From the NCBI RefSeq assembly GCF_009602705.1, contig NZ_VSWH01000001.1:2790001-2854000 (forward strand): a stretch of 64,000 nucleotides of DNA, read 5' to 3'. The translations under genes were made by a program, and so were the position numbers. The notes below the pieces were generated by a model that had not been told where the DNA came from, did not search any database, and saw only the letters and a program-made list of their open reading frames with translations. Shown here in pieces: positions 1-8,700 of the stretch (positions are counted from its first letter, which is position 1; each line of letters begins with the position of its first letter). The stretch comes from Chryseobacterium vaccae (GTDB taxonomy: Bacteria; Bacteroidota; Bacteroidia; Flavobacteriales; Weeksellaceae).

Positions 1-125
1 TGAAACCTATTGACTTCAATATTCATAATGCGCTTGAAAGGATTAAAGAGAAGGGAGATTTATTTAAACCCGTTCTGGAAAAGGGAATTGATATGATGAA
101 GACATTGGAATTGTTGCAGCCATAA
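1..125 (+). CDS. C-terminal end of an unidentified protein (cut by window edge)
   Basis: Reading in the third frame gives an open stretch of 40 codons that enters from the left edge and stops with TAA at 123-125. The visible tail is charged and probably helical, with the segment NALERIKEKGDLF and the end MMKTLELLQP. It ends one base before the stop of the convergent DUF922 gene. I do not recognise the family, and 40 residues are too few for a functional call. It could be a coincidental open stretch, but the reading frame has no stops and has coding-like composition. Confidence 0.5.
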   Translation, partial: KPIDFNIHNALERIKEKGDLFKPVLEKGIDMMKTLELLQP

Positions 126-126
126 A

Positions 127-633
127 TTAATAAAGCATTTCTTTAATTAATTTACTATACTCTTCCTGTTTTTTAAAGTCCCTGCCCATGTCTGTATCAA
201 TTTCATATTTATCCTGAAATTCAAGGTGCTCTTTATACATATCATCATATGTTTTTTGAAATTTTTCTATAAAGTCCTGTGAACCTTTGATCTCGACATC
301 TATTTTCTTCTGCAATTTTTTTGCGAATATTTCCGCAATATCAAAATGGCCCTGCTCATGGGCTAAAAGTTGCAGTGTTTTATACTCAGGTTTTACCCAA
401 GATGACAATTGATCAAAATCAGCATATATTTTAACTTTAATTCTTCCTGTCCAAATAGATTGTGATAAGATTTTGAATTTTATACTGACTGAAGAAACAG
501 CAGCTGCCGTACTTATACCAATTTCACCCTTAAAATCATCAAATGACAACCTATTTTGGCGATTCCATTCAAGGTTCTGTTGTGAAAAACATAAAGAGGG
601 TATTAAAATAAAAATTGATAGCAATAGTTTCAT
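127..633 (-). CDS. Secreted DUF922-type protein with HExxH motif
   Basis: A 168-residue protein starting at the ATG at 633. A longer in-frame start at 705 would overlap the upstream dehydrogenase gene and place 24 residues before an obvious signal peptide, so 633 is preferred. Residues 1-17 (MKLLLSIFILIPSLCFS) form a signal peptide. HEQGH at about 92-96 is an HExxH zinc-binding motif, as in the DUF922 family of predicted zinc-dependent proteases. The rest is short and hydrophilic and ends in a lysine- and glutamate-rich helix. Likely periplasmic or outer-surface; substrate unknown. It lies nine bases downstream of the short-chain dehydrogenase on the same strand and may share its transcript. 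Confidence 0.7.
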   Translation of the reverse strand: MKLLLSIFILIPSLCFSQQNLEWNRQNRLSFDDFKGEIGISTAAAVSSVSIKFKILSQSIWTGRIKVKIYADFDQLSSWVKPEYKTLQLLAHEQGHFDIAEIFAKKLQKKIDVEIKGSQDFIEKFQKTYDDMYKEHLEFQDKYEIDTDMGRDFKKQEEYSKLIKEMLY

Positions 634-641
634 AATACAAA

Positions 642-1376
642 TCAAGGAAGTTTTGCGACCAGGCTTTCCGGTAATATTTTCAAAATCAAATAAATAATTT
701 TCCACTTAAAATTGGGAACAATAGTAAAGGTATTTCCAGCATTCACAATGAATTTCGCTACATAGTCCGGTTCCATAATCAGAGATTCATTCAGTTGCAG
801 CCCTTCATTGATCTTGGTTCTGATGTAGCCAATCACCAAAACATTTACAATAATTTTTCTGAAAGCAAGCTCCTGTCGTAACCCTGCTAAATACTGGGTA
901 AATGCAGCTTTCGTACTTCCATATACAAAATTGCTTTTTCTTCCCCTTACTCCGGAAAGCGAAGACAATCCGACAATCCTTTCCAGATTTCTATTGCTTT
1001 GATCCGTTGCAATGATGTTTAGGATAGATACCGCCCCCATATAATTAACCTGCATCATCTGGCTGGCTCCTTTAAAATCTTTTAATGCTTTTTCATTATC
1101 CACTAAAAATCCGGCAGCATACACCACAATATGAGGTTTTGCAGGAAGGCTGTCATAAAATGACTGGTGAGAATCAAAATCTACAGCGTCAAAGTACAAA
1201 ATTCTGATTTTTGAAGCATCCAGACTGTTCTCTGTCACAAATTTCTCCAGTGATCTGGTATCCCGTGAAGCCGCCATTACTGAAAATCCTTTTTCAATAT
1301 ACTGTTTTATACACTGCTTGGCCACATCTGAATTGGCTCCTAAAATGAGAACGTTTTTGCCTGTATTCTGATTCAT
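642..1376 (-). CDS. Short-chain dehydrogenase/reductase (DprE2-like)
   Basis: A 244-residue Rossmann-fold SDR. The N-terminal nucleotide-binding loop reads GANSDVA (about residues 13-19), and the catalytic Tyr and Lys are in YGSTK near residue 151, preceded by the serine-rich SSLSG. The GANSDVA loop and the C-terminal hydrophobic tail resemble the DprE2-type reductases that convert a 2-keto polyprenyl-phosphoryl pentose to the arabinose form. The usual DprE1-like FAD oxidase partner is not visible here, so the substrate is inferred only. A -7 box TATCTTTG (1381-1388, minus strand) ends four bases before the ATG, suggesting a leaderless or nearly leaderless message. The DUF922 gene follows nine bases downstream. 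Confidence 0.75.
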   Translation of the reverse strand: MNQNTGKNVLILGANSDVAKQCIKQYIEKGFSVMAASRDTRSLEKFVTENSLDASKIRILYFDAVDFDSHQSFYDSLPAKPHIVVYAAGFLVDNEKALKDFKGASQMMQVNYMGAVSILNIIATDQSNRNLERIVGLSSLSGVRGRKSNFVYGSTKAAFTQYLAGLRQELAFRKIIVNVLVIGYIRTKINEGLQLNESLIMEPDYVAKFIVNAGNTFTIVPNFKWKIIYLILKILPESLVAKLP

Positions 1377-1380
1377 TCCA

Positions 1381-1388
1381 CAAAGATA
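1381..1388 (-). promoter_or_regulatory. -7 box TATCTTTG for the short-chain dehydrogenase
   Basis: A perfect match to the Bacteroidota -7 consensus TAnnTTTG. Only four bases separate it from the ATG at 1376. No clear TTTG -33 box is present at the usual distance. Confidence 0.55.
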
Positions 1389-1450
1389 TTTTATTTGTTT
1401 TTATTGGATGAAATAGAACAGTCTTAAATATACATCCGATTATACCAACT

Positions 1451-1483
1451 AAACCCGACAGGCTTTAGAAACCTGTTAGGTTT
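1451..1483. repeat. REP-like imperfect palindrome (AAACCCGACAGG ... CCTGTTAGGTTT)
   Basis: Two 12-base arms separated by 9 bases pair with 10 Watson-Crick matches plus two G-T type positions. It lies in an otherwise empty intergenic stretch and lacks a T-run, so it does not look like a plain terminator. Similar AAACC-(C/T)-(G/A)-ACAGG palindromes are, from memory, common between genes in flavobacterial genomes. Confidence 0.5.
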
Positions 1484-1553
1484 CAATTAAGATTCTCAAA
1501 ATACAGAGTTCTATATCTCTAATCAGGTTATTTCTCTTTAAATTCTTTTTAAT

Positions 1554-1593
1554 AAAAAAATCCGGCGCGGTGAGCTTTGCTCACCGCGCCGGA
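1554..1593 (-). terminator. Strong intrinsic terminator of the nusB-DUF1573-yajC operon
   Basis: A perfect 15-base stem (TCCGGCGCGGTGAGC at 1561-1575 with its complement at 1579-1593) and a 3-base loop, followed on the minus strand by a run of seven T (1554-1560). The stem is about 80 percent GC in a low-GC region. It lies 23 bases after the yajC stop. Confidence 0.85.
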
Positions 1594-1615
1594 AAAATAT
1601 CTTCAAACTGAAAAA

Positions 1616-1978
1616 TTATTTTGTTTCAGCTTCATTTTCTTTTTTATCTGCTGTTTTTTCAGCAGCTTTTGCCTTATCTCCAAAACGCGCTTCAGTAAAT
1701 TCTCTTGAAACCGCTGCTTTTTCGAATTTCAGCTTTCCGGATAATGTTTCAATAACGAAACCATCGTCCTGAACTTGGGCAATTCTTCCGTGAAGACCTG
1801 AAGTAAGCACTACTCTGGTTCCTACTTTTAAAGTTTCCTGGAAGTTCTTTTCCTGTTTTTGCTTTTTCATTTGCGGTCTTATCATCAGGAAATAAAAACC
1901 TACAAACATCACACCCATCATGATCAGCATCATTGAAGAAGATCCTTGTGGCTGTGCTTGTAAAAAGATTGTTAACAT
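1616..1978 (-). CDS. yajC: Preprotein translocase subunit YajC
   Basis: A 120-residue protein with one N-terminal transmembrane helix (about residues 16-33, MMLIMMGVMFVGFYFLMI) followed by the family signature RPQMKKQK and the small beta domain containing VGTRVVLTSGLHG. The C-terminal 20 residues are a Lys/Glu/Ala-rich tail. YajC associates with SecDF in the inner membrane as an accessory to Sec export. It is the last gene of the nusB-DUF1573-yajC unit, ten bases after the DUF1573 stop, and is followed by a strong terminator. Confidence 0.93.
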   Translation of the reverse strand: MLTIFLQAQPQGSSSMMLIMMGVMFVGFYFLMIRPQMKKQKQEKNFQETLKVGTRVVLTSGLHGRIAQVQDDGFVIETLSGKLKFEKAAVSREFTEARFGDKAKAAEKTADKKENEAETK

Positions 1979-1988
1979 ATAAGTTAAA

Positions 1989-2498
1989 TTAAGGTTGAAT
2001 GTTCGCTGTGAACGTTAATCTGATTGGAGACTTCTCTACATTGGCGAATACATCTGCATACTTCTGAACGTTTCCGTCGAAGTTAGTAGAATCAAAATGC
2101 AATGTAATTTTTCCTTTTTTACCTGGAAGAATCGGTTCTTTCGTAAAATCAGGAGCTGTACATCCGCATCCTGGCTTTACTTCAGAAATTACTAACGGAT
2201 TGTTTCCAGTATTGGTAATTTCGTATACGTGCTCTACTTTATCTCCTTTTTTGATTTTCCCAAAATCGAAGTTGCTTTCACCTAAAGCCACTGTAGTTGA
2301 TGGCTGGGTAGAAACCTGCGCAGGAACACCTGCCTCAGCGGTTACAGGAGTTACTGCAGAATCTGCAGGAGTACCAGCTGCTGAAGCTGTAGAATCTGTT
2401 GTAGTTTCAGTAGTCTGAGTTTCTTTGTTTTCTTTTTTGCAGGAAACCAAACCAAAGCCTATAATAGACAAAGCGATAATTGATAACGTCTTTTTCAT
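1989..2498 (-). CDS. DUF1573 lipoprotein
   Basis: A 169-residue protein from the ATG at 2498. An upstream in-frame start would run into nusB; the chosen start gives a lipoprotein signal ending in GLVSC (Cys about residue 19) and lies one base before the nusB stop. A low-complexity Thr/Ala/Glu linker (about 20-75) is followed by a DUF1573 Ig-like domain with the typical FDFGKIKKGDKVEH start and the KPGCGCTAPDF segment. DUF1573 domains are ASH/MSP-like beta sandwiches common in Bacteroidota; their exact role is not settled. Its place between nusB and yajC is a familiar Bacteroidota arrangement. Confidence 0.88.
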   Translation of the reverse strand: MKKTLSIIALSIIGFGLVSCKKENKETQTTETTTDSTASAAGTPADSAVTPVTAEAGVPAQVSTQPSTTVALGESNFDFGKIKKGDKVEHVYEITNTGNNPLVISEVKPGCGCTAPDFTKEPILPGKKGKITLHFDSTNFDGNVQKYADVFANVEKSPIRLTFTANIQP

Positions 2499-2499
2499 G

Positions 2500-3405
2500 T
2501 TAAATTCTATTTTGATCTTTACAATATTTATCCAAAATTCCGTTAATGAAAATATTGGAACGGTCTGTAGCAAATACTTTCGCAATTTCAATATATTCAT
2601 TAATAATAACTCTTGAAGGCGTAAAAGGAAAATTATCCAGTTCAGAGATGGAAGTTGACAAAATTACTTTATCCATTAAAGAAACTCTTTCCAGATCCCA
2701 ATTTTCCAGTCTTTCTTCCAATTTCTTTTCATTGATTTCCCAGTTATTCAGCGTATCTCTAAGCAGTTTGCTGGCAAAAGTTTTATCCTCTTCATCTTTG
2801 ATCATTTTAATCAGAGTTCTGCTTTCTTCATCTTCTTTCAGAAAACCAATTGTTTTCTGCACCATGGAATTGGCAATATGGATATCATCATACCATGAAA
2901 GTTCTTTGTCCCCTAAATAATCATGAAAATCATCATTTTCAGCGATATATCTTAAAAACAGTTTTCCAATGAACTTCTGATCATCTTCAAAAGAATATCC
3001 ATCTTCTTTCATGAAATCCTGATATCGTTTTCCTGCAGTGATTCTCTGGAAAGTCTTCACCAATAAATCATCATGCATATCCCACTTCAGCTGTTTGTGC
3101 TGGCCTGTAAAAAATAACCTTTCAGGGTTTTCTTCCAGTTTAATCAGGATCTGGTTGTTGATGAATTTTTGGTTAGGATTGATATCAGCATCAGTTTTAA
3201 TGAATTTATTTTTCCCGATCTCGATCTGGTTTTCTGCCAGTTCTTTGAGGGCTACTAAAAAATTCAGCTGATAGATGTATAGATAATAGATTTTCTCTAT
3301 TCCTGAGAACATATTTTTCTCTAAAACATCAAACTTTACAGGATTCTGGTAGTAAGAATACACTGTTTGTACTACTTTTTCACGGATTTGTCGTCTTCCT
3401 AACAT
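2500..3405 (-). CDS. nusB: Transcription antitermination factor NusB (long Bacteroidota form)
   Basis: A 301-residue protein, about twice the E. coli length, as is usual for Bacteroidota. It opens with the family start MLGRRQIREKVVQTVYSYYQ, and the C-terminal part carries the NusB helical core, including DKVILSTSISELD and the RVIINEYIEIAKVF segment near the end. NusB binds boxA RNA with NusE (ribosomal protein S10) and prevents early termination in rRNA operons. It heads the nusB-DUF1573-yajC unit and has a -7 box TATCTTTG at 3428-3435 on the minus strand. Confidence 0.92.
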   Translation of the reverse strand: MLGRRQIREKVVQTVYSYYQNPVKFDVLEKNMFSGIEKIYYLYIYQLNFLVALKELAENQIEIGKNKFIKTDADINPNQKFINNQILIKLEENPERLFFTGQHKQLKWDMHDDLLVKTFQRITAGKRYQDFMKEDGYSFEDDQKFIGKLFLRYIAENDDFHDYLGDKELSWYDDIHIANSMVQKTIGFLKEDEESRTLIKMIKDEEDKTFASKLLRDTLNNWEINEKKLEERLENWDLERVSLMDKVILSTSISELDNFPFTPSRVIINEYIEIAKVFATDRSNIFINGILDKYCKDQNRI

Positions 3406-3427
3406 TCAAAGAGCTTTTTTATGGCTG

Positions 3428-3435
3428 CAAAGATA
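3428..3435 (-). promoter_or_regulatory. -7 box TATCTTTG for the nusB operon
   Basis: A perfect TAnnTTTG on the minus strand, 22 bases upstream of the nusB ATG. No clear -33 box was seen. Confidence 0.6.
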
Positions 3436-3479
3436 CAAAATTTAAAATTGATGAAATTCGTAGTATGGTCACATTTTCG

Positions 3480-3487
3480 TAATTTTG
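3480..3487 (+). promoter_or_regulatory. -7 box TAATTTTG for the ABC transporter
   Basis: A TAnnTTTG match nine bases before the ATG at 3497, implying a very short leader. The divergent nusB -7 box lies about 45 bases to the left. Confidence 0.5.
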
Positions 3488-3496
3488 TAAAACTTT

Positions 3497-5164
3497 ATGA
3501 AAGCGCTAAAAACTTTAAACCCCTATTTTTGGAAACACAAAATACTTTTGTTTTGGGGGTTCTTATTTATCATTGCCAGTAATTTTTTCAATATATATAA
3601 AGTTCAGTTTATCGGAAAATCTGTAGACCAGCTTGCTGATATGAAAAACGGAAGTCTTGGCTTCAATAAACAGGTACTTATTTATGTGGCAATCATTGTG
3701 GCCAGTTCTCTTCTGACAGGTTTTTTTACATTCATGATGAGACAGACCATCATTGTAGCTTCAAGAAGGATTGAATATGAATTGAAAAATAAAATCTACA
3801 GGCATTATCAGGATCTGTCTTTAACAGATTACAAGCAGACCACCATCGGAGATCTGATGAACAGGCTTAGTGAAGATGTGGTTGCTGTAAGAATGTATCT
3901 TGGCCCCGGTGTAATGTACGTAGTGAACATCATCGTTTTGGTTGTGATCACGGCCATCTATATGGTGAGTACAGATACGTCTATGACTTTATGGACTCTT
4001 CTCCCGCTTCCGATCCTGTCTTATCTTATATTTAAGGTAAGTTCTATTATTAATAAGAAATCGAAGGTCATGCAAAAAAGCCAGTCTGCGATTTCTACAT
4101 TTGTACAGGACAGCTTTTCAGGAATCCGCGTAGTGAAGTTTTTTGCTAAAGAAAAATACATCGAGAAAAACTATGGCATCAAAGTAACGGATTATCAGGA
4201 CAAAGCTTTGGATTTAGCCAAAACAGAAGCATATTTCTTTACCATTATTCTATTTGTAATCGGGCTTTTGAATGTTGCTGTGATCTGGATTGGAGGACAG
4301 AAATATATTGCAGGAGAACTGAGCGTGGGTAAAATTGCAGACTTCTTTATGTACATCAACATCCTGATATGGCCATTCTCTTTGGTAGGTTGGGTAACTT
4401 CAGTTAACCAGAGGGCTGAAGCCTCAATGCAGAGGATCAATGAATTTATGGATAAAAAATCAGAGATTGTAAATACCAACTTTGAGACTTATCCAATTAA
4501 AGGGGATATTGAATTCAGAAATGTGACTTATGTTTATCCCAATACAGGAATCACAGCGCTTGACAACTTAAATTTTAAGATTAACGCAGGTGAATCACTG
4601 GCCATCATGGGTAAAACCGGAAGCGGAAAGTCTACTATTGCTCTCCTGCTCTGCCGATTGATTGATCCCACGGAAGGAGAAATTCTTATTGATGGGAAAA
4701 ATCTTAAAGAGCACAATCTGGACAATTACAGAAAATTCCTTGGTTATATTCCTCAGGAAAGCTATTTATTCTCAGATTCTATTGAAAATAATATTGGCTT
4801 TGCCATCGATAACCCTTCTCATGAGAAAGTAGTGGAATATGCAAAAATTGCTGATGTAGATAAAAATATTATTGAATTTAAAGAGCAGTATAAAACACTT
4901 GTAGGTGAACGCGGAGTGATGCTTTCGGGAGGTCAGAAACAGAGAATCTGCATCGCCAGAGCCCTGATCAAAGACCCTAATATCATCATTTTTGACGACT
5001 CTTTATCTGCTTTGGACACCAAAACGGAACAGAATATTCTTGAAAATATTGACAAAAAAATTCGTAACGCTACTTCCATAATTATCACACACAGAGAGTC
5101 TAGCGCTCAAAAAGCAGACAAAATCCTCAACCTTACCGAAATTGCCAATTCTGTAACCGCATAG
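3497..5164 (+). CDS. ABC exporter, fused permease and ATPase (MsbA/MDR type)
   Basis: A 555-residue half-transporter. Residues about 1-300 form a six-helix type-1 exporter membrane domain (hydrophobic segments near 17-36, 56-76, 138-158 and 246-266). The nucleotide-binding domain carries Walker A GKTGSGKST (about 371), Q-loop YIPQES, signature LSGGQKQR (about 476), Walker B IIIFDDSLSALD (about 496) and an H-loop IITHR. It probably acts as a homodimer in the inner membrane exporting a lipid or drug; the substrate cannot be read from sequence. It is slightly short against the usual 580-600 residues because the C-terminal tail is brief. Its own promoter lies just upstream. Confidence 0.88.
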   Translation: MKALKTLNPYFWKHKILLFWGFLFIIASNFFNIYKVQFIGKSVDQLADMKNGSLGFNKQVLIYVAIIVASSLLTGFFTFMMRQTIIVASRRIEYELKNKIYRHYQDLSLTDYKQTTIGDLMNRLSEDVVAVRMYLGPGVMYVVNIIVLVVITAIYMVSTDTSMTLWTLLPLPILSYLIFKVSSIINKKSKVMQKSQSAISTFVQDSFSGIRVVKFFAKEKYIEKNYGIKVTDYQDKALDLAKTEAYFFTIILFVIGLLNVAVIWIGGQKYIAGELSVGKIADFFMYINILIWPFSLVGWVTSVNQRAEASMQRINEFMDKKSEIVNTNFETYPIKGDIEFRNVTYVYPNTGITALDNLNFKINAGESLAIMGKTGSGKSTIALLLCRLIDPTEGEILIDGKNLKEHNLDNYRKFLGYIPQESYLFSDSIENNIGFAIDNPSHEKVVEYAKIADVDKNIIEFKEQYKTLVGERGVMLSGGQKQRICIARALIKDPNIIIFDDSLSALDTKTEQNILENIDKKIRNATSIIITHRESSAQKADKILNLTEIANSVTA

Positions 5165-5204
5165 CCGTTTCATTCCCAATTGTTAAATAAATCATAAAAA
5201 AAAT

Positions 5205-5234
5205 TTTGTGATTAAAAGAATTCTTTTATATTTG
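5205..5234 (+). promoter_or_regulatory. Full Bacteroidota promoter TTTG-N18-TATATTTG
   Basis: The -33 element TTTG at 5205-5208 and -7 element TATATTTG at 5227-5234 are separated by 18 bases, a textbook match. It drives the DUF3276 gene starting at 5264. Confidence 0.7.
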
Positions 5235-5263
5235 TTCTTAACAAGATTAAAAAATATCTAACA

Positions 5264-5599
5264 ATGAGTGAATACAAGGAACGCCATGAAAATGAAATTT
5301 TCACTAAGGTGTTAAAAGCAGGGAGAAGAACTTATTTCTTTGATGTGCGCGAGACGAAAGCAGGAGATTATTATCTTACGATTACCGAAAGCAAAAAGAA
5401 TTTCGGGGAGAATGGGGAAGCTACATTCGAGAAGCACAAAATTTATCTTTACAAAGAAGATTTTAAAAGTTTTCAGGAGATGTTTAATGAGTCCACAGAT
5501 TTCATCATTAACGAAAAGGGTGAGGATGTAATTTCAGAAAAACATGACAAAGACTTCAAAAGCAGAACCTACACAATTGATTCTGACGACGAAGTTTAA
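5264..5599 (+). CDS. DUF3276 PUR-domain protein (nucleic-acid-binding type)
   Basis: A 111-residue acidic protein. The core (about 10-95) has the alternating strand pattern of the DUF3276 family: IFTKVLKAGRRTYFFDVRET, then YYLTITESKK, then KHKIYLYKEDFKSF. The family is structurally related to the eukaryotic PUR-alpha single-stranded nucleic-acid-binding fold and is found in Bacteroidota and spirochaetes. The tail (TIDSDDEV) is strongly acidic. Cytoplasmic; a general DNA or RNA binding role is likely but not shown. It is a single-gene unit with a clear promoter and terminator. Confidence 0.85.
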   Translation: MSEYKERHENEIFTKVLKAGRRTYFFDVRETKAGDYYLTITESKKNFGENGEATFEKHKIYLYKEDFKSFQEMFNESTDFIINEKGEDVISEKHDKDFKSRTYTIDSDDEV

Positions 5600-5620
5600 A
5601 AAAAGAATATCTAAAAACAC

Positions 5621-5647
5621 AAGCATCTGAAAAAGGTGCTTTTTTTT
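5621..5647 (+). terminator. Intrinsic terminator after the DUF3276 gene
   Basis: Stem AGCATC / GGTGCT (one G-T pair) with an A-rich loop, followed by a run of seven or more T. Confidence 0.75.
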
Positions 5648-5739
5648 GTATCTGAAAATGTGCAGATCAAAGTACAAAACGAGATCAGGTTGTAAAAACT
5701 TACTTTGCCTTGATAAATACCTCTAATGGACATTATAAC

Positions 5740-5770
5740 AAAAGGTACACCCTTGAAAGTGTACCTTTTT
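5740..5770 (-). terminator. Hairpin terminator for the DUF4132 operon, possibly bidirectional
   Basis: Stem AAAGGTACAC (5741-5750) with its complement (5759-5768) and an 8-base loop. It lies 30 bases after the stop of the minus-strand DUF4132 gene. The T-run is best on the plus strand, so it may serve both directions. Confidence 0.65.
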
Positions 5771-5799
5771 AGTTTTATAAAAGCTTTACAATTGATCTT

Positions 5800-8700
5800 C
5801 TATACAAATTCTCTTTTGATCTGGGAAAGTATAGTCGGATCCTGTATTTCATTGTCTTTGGCCAGCAATAAAACTTTAGACAGAGCTTCCGCAGATTTTG
5901 GATCATCATCGGCAAAAGGCAAGAATAATCTTCCTCTGTGCTGTGAATGAACGGGAAGTATGGACAGATAATTGCCCGGAACCTGATGCACAACTGCACT
6001 GCCCAGGTGAACACTGTATTCCGCCATTTTTCCTTTAACCAATACGTGTGAGCCTTCAATTCTTACATTATCCAGCTTGAAAAGTTTTGCTGTTTCCTTC
6101 ATCAATACCGCCCTCATTTCAATGGAAGAATGGCTCGCCTCCGGATCTACATTTCCAACGTGGGCAACCGATACCACCAGATCCACATCACGCATGACCT
6201 CAGAGAACAGCCTCGGGTTAATCTCTTCAAAAGGAATATTCTTATACGTTTTCAATGAATGGAATTCTATGGTTTCCAGGGTCGGGCTCTCTATATCGGC
6301 AGGTGAAAACCAATCAGCCATCGCATACAATTTCACCTGAAAGCCTTCTTTATGGTAGACTTTCTGTAATCCTTCTTCGTGGTCTACTTTCCATCCTCTT
6401 GTTTTCAGAAGGGCTAAAGTATGTTTCGGCTGGATCTGATGCCCTGCATAACGGCGTGATATAGATTTTTCCTTCAGTTCATCAGGAGTCGGCACGTACA
6501 ATTCCCTGAAAATCTGTTTGAACGGCTGGATCAGCTTTTCTGTAAAGCAGTAATGCTGATAGTCACTCCACACAGAATTATGATGCAGATCCACACAATG
6601 AGCAATACGCAGAGTATTATCTTCGCTTAATTTCTGAATTTCTCCATGGGTATTCACCAGATTTCCGTTATGGAAGAACCCTATTTTCCCGTCATTGGAA
6701 ATAAACACCAGCTTTTCCAGATGTTTTACAATAACCGGATGTTCAAATAAATTTTGAATTTCAGCAAAAAGGAATTCATCCCCCCTGATCATTGCCTCTT
6801 CCAAACCTTTCCGGGAACGGGTCCACTGCTCACGCATAATCTTCCTATAACTACCCAGCTCCAGAATAGCTTTATCTTTTTTAATTTTCGGCGGAATTGA
6901 TTTCAGCTGTTTATCATCCCGGAACACGACAAGCTCGGCTTTCCCGTCAGTTTCTATGATTAAACCTACCGTTACACCATCTATTGTTACTTGTGTTTCT
7001 TTTGACAGCAGGTTTTGGATCTGTTTGGTTTCCATTGCCCAGGTCAGCCGGATTGGATCAGGATAGCCTGCATTTCTGGCTAAGTTTTCTAAAGCAACTC
7101 TTACCGCCAATGCTTCACTGGCCTGCTTCATAGAGCCAAATTCACGGCTTTCTTTTTTGAACTGCTGTATATATTCGTACCGGTTCAGTACATCTTTCTC
7201 CGGGTTGGTTTTACTTAACGGAACAAGTCCATAGACACGGAGAAAATCCTGATCCCGTTTATCTTTTACTTTAGCCGTTACTTCTTTTATTTTCAGACTT
7301 CCGGTAAGAGTGTCAGAATAAAGCCTTGCGCGGCGGTGTCCGTTTCCGTCAGAAATATATTTGGCGGATTCGTAAAGCATTTCCCAGCGGGTTTTCCCCA
7401 ATTCTTTATATGCCTGAGTAAACCAATCTTTATCTACTGCCCCGTCTTTAAATTCCTGAATATCCACAGATGAATATTTTGCAGCCTCACTTTCCAGCTC
7501 TGAATTCTGTTCCTGATAAGCCCCGGTTTTAGTATGGGCATGCATCCACCAAATCGCTGAATCCAGACCTTTCCAGCCTAAATAACTACTGATTAACTTC
7601 TGCCATTGCGGAGCATACACAGCAGCCTGTATCAGGCGTAATTCTGTAATATTCTCCTTTTTCACCATTTCGTTGAATGATTTCTGGGTATCTGTCTCCA
7701 GAGGATAGCACTGAGATAACAGATAAGAAAAGAGCTTCTGCTTGGTCATGCTTTCATTGCCATAGCTGTATATATAATTGGCATACAACCCGGATTTACC
7801 CAAGCCTTTCAGGATCTGCACAAATCTGTCTGCCCCGTAAATTGCCCGGAATTCCTGTACAAAGTGGGAAACAGCAGTATTGGCATCACCACGGATAAGT
7901 TCTACGTCCAGGAATTTGTTCTGTATTTCTTTGATCATCGGTTTCAGGAAAGGGAAAATTTCCAGCAGCTTCTCGCTGTTCTTATAGAATTTAACAGTCG
8001 TAAGGTTTCTTATGACGGAATCTCCCGTGAAAATTCCTTCGTACAGTTCATCTTTGGTAATGATCTTCAGTTCGTACGCTTTACAGAATAAATAAAAATC
8101 CGGAACAGTATGTTTTACATTTTCCGGCAGTCCGTTAAACTGCATCCAACGGAATAAGTTCCATAACTTGGTTAATTGCTCATCTGTAATTTTCTGGTAC
8201 GGAACTGCATCTAAGAACAGATTAAAAAATCCCGTCTGCTGCCAGCCGTTTCCGTCATACCTATAATAATAATCGTTTTCTTTTGCTTTATGATTGATAA
8301 TTTCCTCCGGAAGATTGGCAAACAAAGTACTGCAGATATCCAGTAAGAAATCTGTTCTTTCTTCAAATACAAATTTATACCGCAGGGAATCCAGAATGTA
8401 CTTAATAGGATTATCCCAGAAATAGCCTCCTTTTTTAGGATTCGGAAGGACATCCTTACAATAGAACACATAGTTTTCAAGAAAATCTCTGAACTTTTTA
8501 CGGTCGCAGCTTTCCGCAAAGGTCATCAGGAAAAGATCTCTTGGCTCAAGCCCCGAATCTTTATACCATTGCTCCCAAACTTCATGCAAAGGATAATTCT
8601 CAGCAAGCTGTGCACCTGTAAAGCCTTCGGTGTTTCTTTTCATTTGTGTGAAACTATTTCCCAACAACTGCTTTTGCATTGATCCATCCCAGTTTTCAAA

